NCBI GenBank assembly: GCA_965657505.1
Contig: CBFHON010000004.1
Span: forward strand, 1-64,000
Length of the DNA: 64,000 nt
Direction of reading: 5' to 3'
Origin: TMED109 sp002171375
GTDB lineage: Bacteria; Pseudomonadota; Alphaproteobacteria; TMED109
Shown: in pieces, positions 63,691 to 64,000 of the stretch
Position numbering within the stretch: position 1 is the first letter of the stretch
Layout of the letters: each line of letters opens with the position of its first letter
Program-made: the position numbers and the translations under genes
The notes under the pieces: generated by a model
The model's input: only the letters and a program-made list of their open reading frames with translations
The model's database searches: none
Told to the model about the DNA's origin: nothing

Positions 63691-64000
63691 TTATGTAATG
63701 GCCGTTTGCAATTTCATAAGCTTTACTACCAATTATATTAGTTATATGATTTGAATTACTTTTTTTATTTAACTCTTGAATAATTTTATTAATCAAATAT
63801 GGGCCATTAAATACTAAACCTGTATATAATTGTAAAATACTAGCCCCAGCGAGCATTTTAAAATAAGCATCATCAGCATTAGTTACTCCACCAATACCAA
63901 TAAATTTAATATTATTTTGAGCATGTAAATAAGCTTTTGCGAGCATTATTGTTGATTGAAGAGTAAGAGGTTTTCCAGAAAGCCCTCCATTTTCATTCTT
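63683..64000 (-). CDS. pyrD: Dihydroorotate dehydrogenase, C-terminal part (partial)
   Basis: The gene runs out of the window; 105 C-terminal codons are visible, in frame to base 64000. The fragment reads ENGGLSGKPLTLQSTIML, then IKFIGIGGVTNADDAYFKMLAGASILQLYT, the FMN phosphate-binding region. This is the class 2, quinone-linked dihydroorotate dehydrogenase of pyrimidine synthesis, a membrane-associated enzyme. The stop overlaps the next gene start by 8 nt. Confidence 0.92.
   Translation of the reverse strand, partial: KNENGGLSGKPLTLQSTIMLAKAYLHAQNNIKFIGIGGVTNADDAYFKMLAGASILQLYTGLVFNGPYLINKIIQELNKKSNSNHITNIIGSKAYEIANGHYINE

Overview
The window is 64 kb of very A+T-rich DNA (roughly 70% A+T by eye). 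It is packed with protein genes and has no gap over 300 bp. I saw no rRNA, tRNA, CRISPR array, insertion sequence or prophage. Many families point to Alphaproteobacteria: GcrA, a DUF2497/PopZ-type protein, DUF4167, DUF1178, DUF2889, IalB, the CobS/CobT cobaltochelatase next to DnaJ-domain and BolA genes, and the aroK-aroB versus xerD-accA neighbourhood. Low GC, tight packing and abundant TRAP, SSS and DMT transporters suggest a streamlined, probably marine, heterotroph. The HisRS motif 2 is of the ordinary bacterial type, which argues against the Rhodobacterales-Rhizobiales-Caulobacterales group. Exact placement is inference.

Layout. 1-2867: end of a proline iminopeptidase gene and a secreted M23 peptidase. 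2877-9846 (minus): lysC, rodZ-like, ispG, hisS, prfA, prmC, DUF4167, a housekeeping run with overlapping or near-touching genes. 9953-20612: ubiG, secA, argJ, a secreted orphan, a methyltransferase-like gene, grxC, a nitrilase-family hydrolase, DUF1178, methylmalonyl-CoA mutase and rpmB. 20602-28766 (mostly minus): cobT, cobS, DnaJ-domain, bolA (plus), DUF2889, AEC transporter, CNNM/CorC, aroB, aroK. 28912-33970 (plus): a 44-residue membrane protein, a 607-residue secreted protein, xerD, accA and an MFS transporter. 33976-43230: NUDIX, prpE, a BI-1 protein with a clear terminator, phhB, DUF3429, EamA, quinone reductase, IalB-rlmN-argG and YggT.

43278-60000 is the accessory, metabolic part. 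It holds a DUF3311 + SSS symporter pair, an orphan TakP-like TRAP binding protein, and a minus-strand operon (48322-54716) combining a complete TRAP transporter with an acyl-CoA ligase, an acyl-CoA dehydrogenase and an alpha/beta hydrolase. It also carries a short DUF2497/PopZ-like gene facing gcrA, an M20 amidohydrolase, and a fumarylpyruvate hydrolase/maleylpyruvate isomerase pair. 60152-64000: DUF3365 haem protein, rhomboid protease, Y-family polymerase, HAD hydrolase and the 3' end of pyrD.

Working together: propionyl-CoA synthetase and methylmalonyl-CoA mutase fit propionate use, and CobS/CobT fit aerobic cobalamin synthesis for the mutase. The TRAP-ligase-dehydrogenase operon looks like uptake and CoA-activation of an unidentified carboxylate. 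No clearly new defence or mobile system was found. The best leads are the minimal PopZ-like protein beside GcrA, the 44-residue/607-residue envelope pair, degenerate motifs in SecA, ArgJ and a methyltransferase-like protein, and the carboxylate operon.
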